A DNA stretch of 5,068 bases, taken from assembly GCA_025450375.1 (NCBI GenBank), contig JANWHO010000120.1:1-5068 (forward strand), written 5' to 3'. The stretch comes from Chloroflexota bacterium. GTDB lineage: Bacteria > Chloroflexota > UBA5177 > JANWHV01. The notes under the pieces were generated by a model, which made no database searches, was not told where the DNA came from, and saw only the letters and a program-made list of their open reading frames with translations. Made by a program: the position numbers and the translations under genes. Shown here in pieces: positions 1 through 5,068 of the stretch (positions are counted from its first letter, which is position 1; each line of letters begins with the position of its first letter).

Positions 1-2648
<2,648 letters not shown>

Positions 2649-2652
<4 letters not shown>

Positions 2653-3026
2653 TCAATTGCGTCATCCTGGTGGTGGAGGATAACCCGGTCAATATGCGCC
2701 TGGTGCGCCTGATTCTCCGCACTCAGGGCTATACCGTGTGCGAGGCCACGACAGGTCATGAGGCGCTGCATCTCTTGCACAGCGAACGGCCCCATTTGAT
2801 TCTGCTCGACATGCAGCTTCCCGGCATGGATGGCTTCACCCTGGCCGCCAAGCTGAAAGCCGATCCGCAGACCGCCGCTATCCCTCTGGTCGCGGTCACC
2901 GCCCTGGCCATGAAAGGAGATGGGGAGCGGGTGCTGGCATCGGGGTGCGATGCCTATCTGCCCAAGCCGATCGACGACAAGGAGCTGATCGAGGTTATTG
3001 AACGATGCCTGACTCCCAAACCCTGA
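2649..3026 (+). CDS. Single-domain response regulator (CheY/DivK-like receiver)
   Basis: This 125-residue protein is a stand-alone receiver domain, normal in length for the family. It carries the full phosphorylation site: acidic pair Glu10-Asp11, phosphoacceptor Asp54 in LLDMQLPG, switch Thr84 and Lys106 in the KP motif. The VEDNPVN start and the KPID end resemble DivK and the receivers attached to hybrid kinases. It has no output domain, so it would act by protein contact or as a phosphate shuttle or sink. The start ATG overlaps the kinase stop (ATGA) and no Shine-Dalgarno is visible just upstream, so translation is probably coupled to the kinase. The kinase gene next to it is the obvious phosphodonor, and the receiver-cyclase downstream is a possible partner. 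That pairing is inferred from gene order only. Confidence 0.95.
2991..2994 (+). promoter_or_regulatory. Probable ribosome binding site (GAGG) for the receiver-cyclase
   Basis: GAGG lies ten bases before ATG 3005, inside the 3' end of the single-receiver gene. A stronger AAGGAG at 2979-2984 is 20 bases from the ATG, too far for normal use. The site supports the ATG choice and a 22-bp overlap with the preceding gene. Confidence 0.5.
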
Positions 3027-4105
3027 CCGGCCTGGCCGTTCCTCTCGGTAGTGAGCGGTCCTTTTCACGCATCCTGGTGGTGGATGACGAGCCGCGGAAT
3101 GGGCGGCTCATGCAGATGGTTCTGCGGGCCGAAGGGTATAAAACCACGGTCGCCGTCTCGGGCCAGGAGGCGCTGGAGGCCCTGGAAAGCCAGTCCGTGG
3201 ATCTGGTCATTCTAGATGTCATGATGCCGGGGATGTCCGGCTTCGAGGTCTGTCGTGAACTGCGCGCCCGTCCAGCCACCCATTTCCTGCCGGTCATTCT
3301 GGTGACCGCTCTGAGCGACGTGGGAGATCGGGTGCAGGGAATCGAGGCGGGAGCCGACGATTTCATCACCAAACCATTCAACGAGGTGGAACTGCGAGCC
3401 CGCGTGCGGTCGCTCCTCCGCATCAAGGACTTACACGATAAACTGGAACAGCGGAATAACCTGCTCCTCGATGCCCTGCGGCGAGCGGTGTCCCCTGGGG
3501 TGGCCGAGCAGATTCTGGCCGACCCCGACCGGTACCTCCGTCCTGGCGGGGAACGGCGCTCGGTGACCATTCTGTTTGGCGACATCCGCGGCTACACCAG
3601 TCTGGCCGAGGAATCGGCCCCGCACGAGGCCATGGCGATCCTCAACACCTATCTGGCTCGGATCATCTCCGCCGTCTACGACTTTGGCGGCACGGTGAAT
3701 CAAGTGCTGGGCGACGGAGTGATGGCGCTCTTTGGCGCGCCAATCGGCACGTCGGATCACGCGCGACACGCGGTGGCCGCCGCCCTGGCGATCCAGCAAG
3801 CGGTGGGAGAGGTGGAGGTGGAGGATTATCCGCTGGTAAGGCTGCAAATGGGAATCGGCATTAATTCAGGCGACGTCGTGGTGGGCCATATCGGATCCGA
3901 TCAGCGGATGGACTACACGGCGGTTGGTGACGCGGTCAATCTGGCGGCGCGCTTCGAGCAAAACGCGGGCCCTGGGCAGATCCTGGTTACCCAGGCTACC
4001 TACGATCAGGTCGCCGACCACTTCGAGGTCACGCCCATCGGCACCTTGCGGGTGCGGAACCGCGAGGGTTGGGCCCAGGGCTACAGTGTGCTGCGGGCAA
4101 AATAG
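3005..4105 (+). CDS. Response regulator fused to a class III adenylate/guanylate cyclase domain
   Basis: This 366-residue cytosolic protein should make a cyclic nucleotide under control of receiver phosphorylation. A 20-residue leader precedes the receiver (about 21-140), which has Asp27-Asp28, phosphoacceptor Asp71, Thr101 and Lys123. A helical linker (about 141-183) leads to the cyclase domain (about 184-366). Metal-binding aspartates are Asp193 (FGDIRGYT) and Asp237 (LGDGVMALFG). Thr305 (DYTAVGD), Asn312 and Arg316 (VNLAAR) match the class IIIb adenine-contact and transition-state positions. The odd point is Gln233 (VNQVLGD) where lysine normally selects adenine, so ATP specificity is not assured; cAMP remains the more likely product because Thr305 is kept. 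Class III domains work as dimers, with receiver and linker probably aligning them. ATG 3005 is the only good start before the receiver; it lies 22 bp inside the previous gene, with GAGG 10 bases upstream. Confidence 0.94.
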   Translation: MPDSQTLTGLAVPLGSERSFSRILVVDDEPRNGRLMQMVLRAEGYKTTVAVSGQEALEALESQSVDLVILDVMMPGMSGFEVCRELRARPATHFLPVILVTALSDVGDRVQGIEAGADDFITKPFNEVELRARVRSLLRIKDLHDKLEQRNNLLLDALRRAVSPGVAEQILADPDRYLRPGGERRSVTILFGDIRGYTSLAEESAPHEAMAILNTYLARIISAVYDFGGTVNQVLGDGVMALFGAPIGTSDHARHAVAAALAIQQAVGEVEVEDYPLVRLQMGIGINSGDVVVGHIGSDQRMDYTAVGDAVNLAARFEQNAGPGQILVTQATYDQVADHFEVTPIGTLRVRNREGWAQGYSVLRAK

Positions 4106-4131
4106 ACCGCGGCATGGCGATGGGGTATGAT
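4103..4131 (+). promoter_or_regulatory. Possible sigma70-type promoter for the zinc-ribbon gene and pyrD
   Basis: TAGACC (4103-4108, four of six matches to TTGACA) is separated by exactly 17 bases from TATGAT (4126-4131, five of six matches to TATAAT). Transcription would begin near 4138, about 20 bases before the ATG at 4160. The -35 element overlaps the stop codon of the cyclase gene. This is a consensus match by eye with no experimental support. Confidence 0.45.
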
Positions 4132-4149
4132 CTGTCTTTGGAGAGACAG
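4132..4149 (+). repeat. Six-bp inverted repeat just before the zinc-ribbon ribosome binding site
   Basis: CTGTCT (4132-4137) and AGACAG (4144-4149) are perfect reverse complements around a six-base loop. In RNA this would form a modest hairpin whose 3' arm takes in the first two bases of the AGGGAG ribosome binding site. No T-run follows, so it is not a standard intrinsic terminator. It may also be an operator half-site pair, or chance. Confidence 0.4.
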
Positions 4150-4153
4150 GGAG
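4148..4153 (+). promoter_or_regulatory. Ribosome binding site (AGGGAG) of the zinc-ribbon gene
   Basis: AGGGAG is one mismatch from AGGAGG-type consensus and ends six bases before ATG 4160. It is the best Shine-Dalgarno in the window and fixes the start of the small gene. Its first two bases belong to the 3' arm of the inverted repeat. Confidence 0.7.
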
Positions 4154-4159
4154 TAGCGC

Positions 4160-4456
4160 ATGTTCTGTCCGCATTGTGGCGCCCCGACCAGGGATGAACA
4201 TCTATTTTGCTCATCGTGTGGGGTCGAGCTTCCAGCCGCCCGCGTCTGGGCTATGCAACCCCGACGCATCACCAGCGTCCTGAACCTGGCGGGGGATCAG
4301 GGGATTCGCCTGCTCGCCTTCGCGGTCTGCGGTTTGCTGGCGGTGCTGATTCTTGGTGAAGTGGCGCGCTTCGTGGTGGGCATGGCCGTGCCCGTGCTCC
4401 TGATACTCGCCCTGGTGTACTGGGCGCGCGAGCGACGCCGGCGCCGGTACGGCTAA
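4160..4456 (+). CDS. Small zinc-ribbon membrane protein of unknown function
   Basis: The 98-residue product opens with a zinc-ribbon knuckle pair, Cys3-x2-Cys6 and Cys17-x2-Cys20, each followed by Gly, as in the common short zinc-ribbon domains found at bacterial N termini. A polar linker (about 22-48) follows, then two hydrophobic stretches (about 51-66 and 71-88) separated by Glu67 and Arg70. The tail is strongly basic, with Arg90 and Arg92-Arg96. By the positive-inside rule, ribbon and tail would both face the cytoplasm with a very short loop outside; this topology is a prediction. AGGGAG lies six bases before the ATG, which supports the start. I do not recognise a specific family or function. 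The gene ends one base before a possible start of pyrD, so co-transcription is likely, but a role in pyrimidine synthesis does not follow from that. Confidence 0.85.
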   Translation: MFCPHCGAPTRDEHLFCSSCGVELPAARVWAMQPRRITSVLNLAGDQGIRLLAFAVCGLLAVLILGEVARFVVGMAVPVLLILALVYWARERRRRRYG

Positions 4457-4457
4457 G

Positions 4458-5068
4458 GTGAAGGCCCCCCCGACCGCCGCGTCAACCCTGACCGTGAACC
4501 TCGCCCCCAACCATCCTGATGGGCTGATCCTGCGCAACCCGGTGACCGCCGCCGCCGGCACCTTCGGCTACGGCATGGAATACGCGCGGATCGTTAATAT
4601 CCAGGAGCTTGGGGCAATATTCAGCAAGGGCACCACCCTAAGGCCGCGCCGAGGGGCGCCGCCCCCCCGCGTGGTAGAGACGGCGGGCGGGATGCTCAAC
4701 GCCGTGGGTTTGCAGAATCCCGGCGTGGAGGCGGTCGCTCGCGAGAAAACGCCTATCTGGGCCGGCTGGAAGGTGCCGATTGTGGTGAACGTGGCCGGTG
4801 AGGCCATCGACGAGTACGTGGCGGTGGCCCAAGCCCTGGACGGCTTACCGGGGGTGGCGGCCATCGAATTGAACATCTCCTGCCCCAACCAAGCGGCGGG
4901 CGGGATGATTTTCGGTTGCGATCCCCAGATGGCGGCGGAAGTGACGCGCGAGGTGCGCGCCGCCTGCAGCCTGCCCCTGATTGTCAAGCTCAGTCCCAAC
5001 GTCACCGATATTCGCCCGGTCGCGGCGGCGGTCGAGGAGGCGGGCGCCGACGCGATTACCCTGATCAA
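4458..5068 (+). CDS. pyrD: Dihydroorotate dehydrogenase, class 1B catalytic subunit (3' end outside the window)
   Basis: This FMN enzyme oxidises dihydroorotate to orotate, the fourth step of de novo pyrimidine synthesis, in the cytosol. About 203 residues are visible of the usual 300-310. Numbered from GTG 4458, class 1 signatures run in order: NPVTAAAGTFGYG (27-39), SKGTT with FMN-site Lys57, GMLNAVGLQNPG (78-89), Asn111, NISCPN with catalytic-base Cys142, GGMIFG and Lys177 in VKLSPN. Cysteine rather than serine as base, and the GLQNPG and GGxxFG context, indicate type 1B, which works with the iron-sulfur/FAD subunit PyrK and uses NAD+. PyrK is not in this window. The start is uncertain: GTG 4458 sits one base after the previous stop, while GTG 4494 would give the more usual beginning just before NLAP. 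Neither has a convincing Shine-Dalgarno, so coupling to the upstream gene is plausible. Confidence 0.95.
   Translation, partial: MKAPPTAASTLTVNLAPNHPDGLILRNPVTAAAGTFGYGMEYARIVNIQELGAIFSKGTTLRPRRGAPPPRVVETAGGMLNAVGLQNPGVEAVAREKTPIWAGWKVPIVVNVAGEAIDEYVAVAQALDGLPGVAAIELNISCPNQAAGGMIFGCDPQMAAEVTREVRAACSLPLIVKLSPNVTDIRPVAAAVEEAGADAITLI

Noticed and set aside
4132..4159. Intrinsic terminator after the cyclase gene
   Set aside because: The hairpin has only six base pairs, is not GC-rich and is followed by a purine-rich ribosome binding site instead of a T-run.
4106..4159. PyrR-type attenuator or other pyrimidine-responsive leader
   Set aside because: The gap is only 54 bases, too short for an anti-terminator/terminator pair, and no known binding-loop motif was recognised.
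4568..5068. Open frame of at least 166 codons on the - strand at the window end
   Set aside because: It is opposite the strongly conserved pyrD sequence on the + strand, whose FMN and catalytic motifs are unmistakable.

Overview
The window is a GC-rich (roughly 60-65% by eye), densely coding bacterial segment with every supported gene on the + strand. It holds five genes, and the two outer ones run off the window edges. The pyrD product looks most like the class 1B dihydroorotate dehydrogenases of Chloroflexota (Thermomicrobia or Sphaerobacter-like lineages). Together with the GC content and the GAF-rich soluble signalling proteins, this makes Chloroflexota my best guess. That is inference from remembered family resemblance, not a search.

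Positions 1-4105 form a compact signalling operon. First is a soluble multi-GAF histidine kinase whose 5' end lies outside the window. Its stop overlaps, in an ATGA, the start of a single-domain CheY/DivK-like receiver. That gene in turn overlaps by 22 bp a receiver fused to a class III nucleotide cyclase. The likely flow is cytosolic ligand or redox/light/nucleotide cue -> GAF domains -> His662 phosphorylation -> Asp54 of the single receiver and/or Asp71 of the receiver-cyclase -> change in cyclic nucleotide level. No DNA-binding output domain is present. The cyclase has both metal-binding aspartates, but glutamine stands where the purine-selecting lysine normally sits, so its nucleotide product cannot be assumed.

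Positions 4106-4159 are the only real intergenic gap. It contains a plausible sigma70-type promoter, a 6-bp inverted repeat and a good Shine-Dalgarno sequence. Next comes a 98-residue protein with an N-terminal four-cysteine zinc ribbon and two predicted membrane helices. One base after its stop is a GTG that can start pyrD, the pyrimidine-biosynthesis gene for dihydroorotate dehydrogenase, which is cut off by the window end after about two thirds of its usual length. The zinc-ribbon gene and pyrD are probably co-transcribed. No RNA genes, mobile elements, CRISPR arrays or obvious intrinsic terminators were seen.
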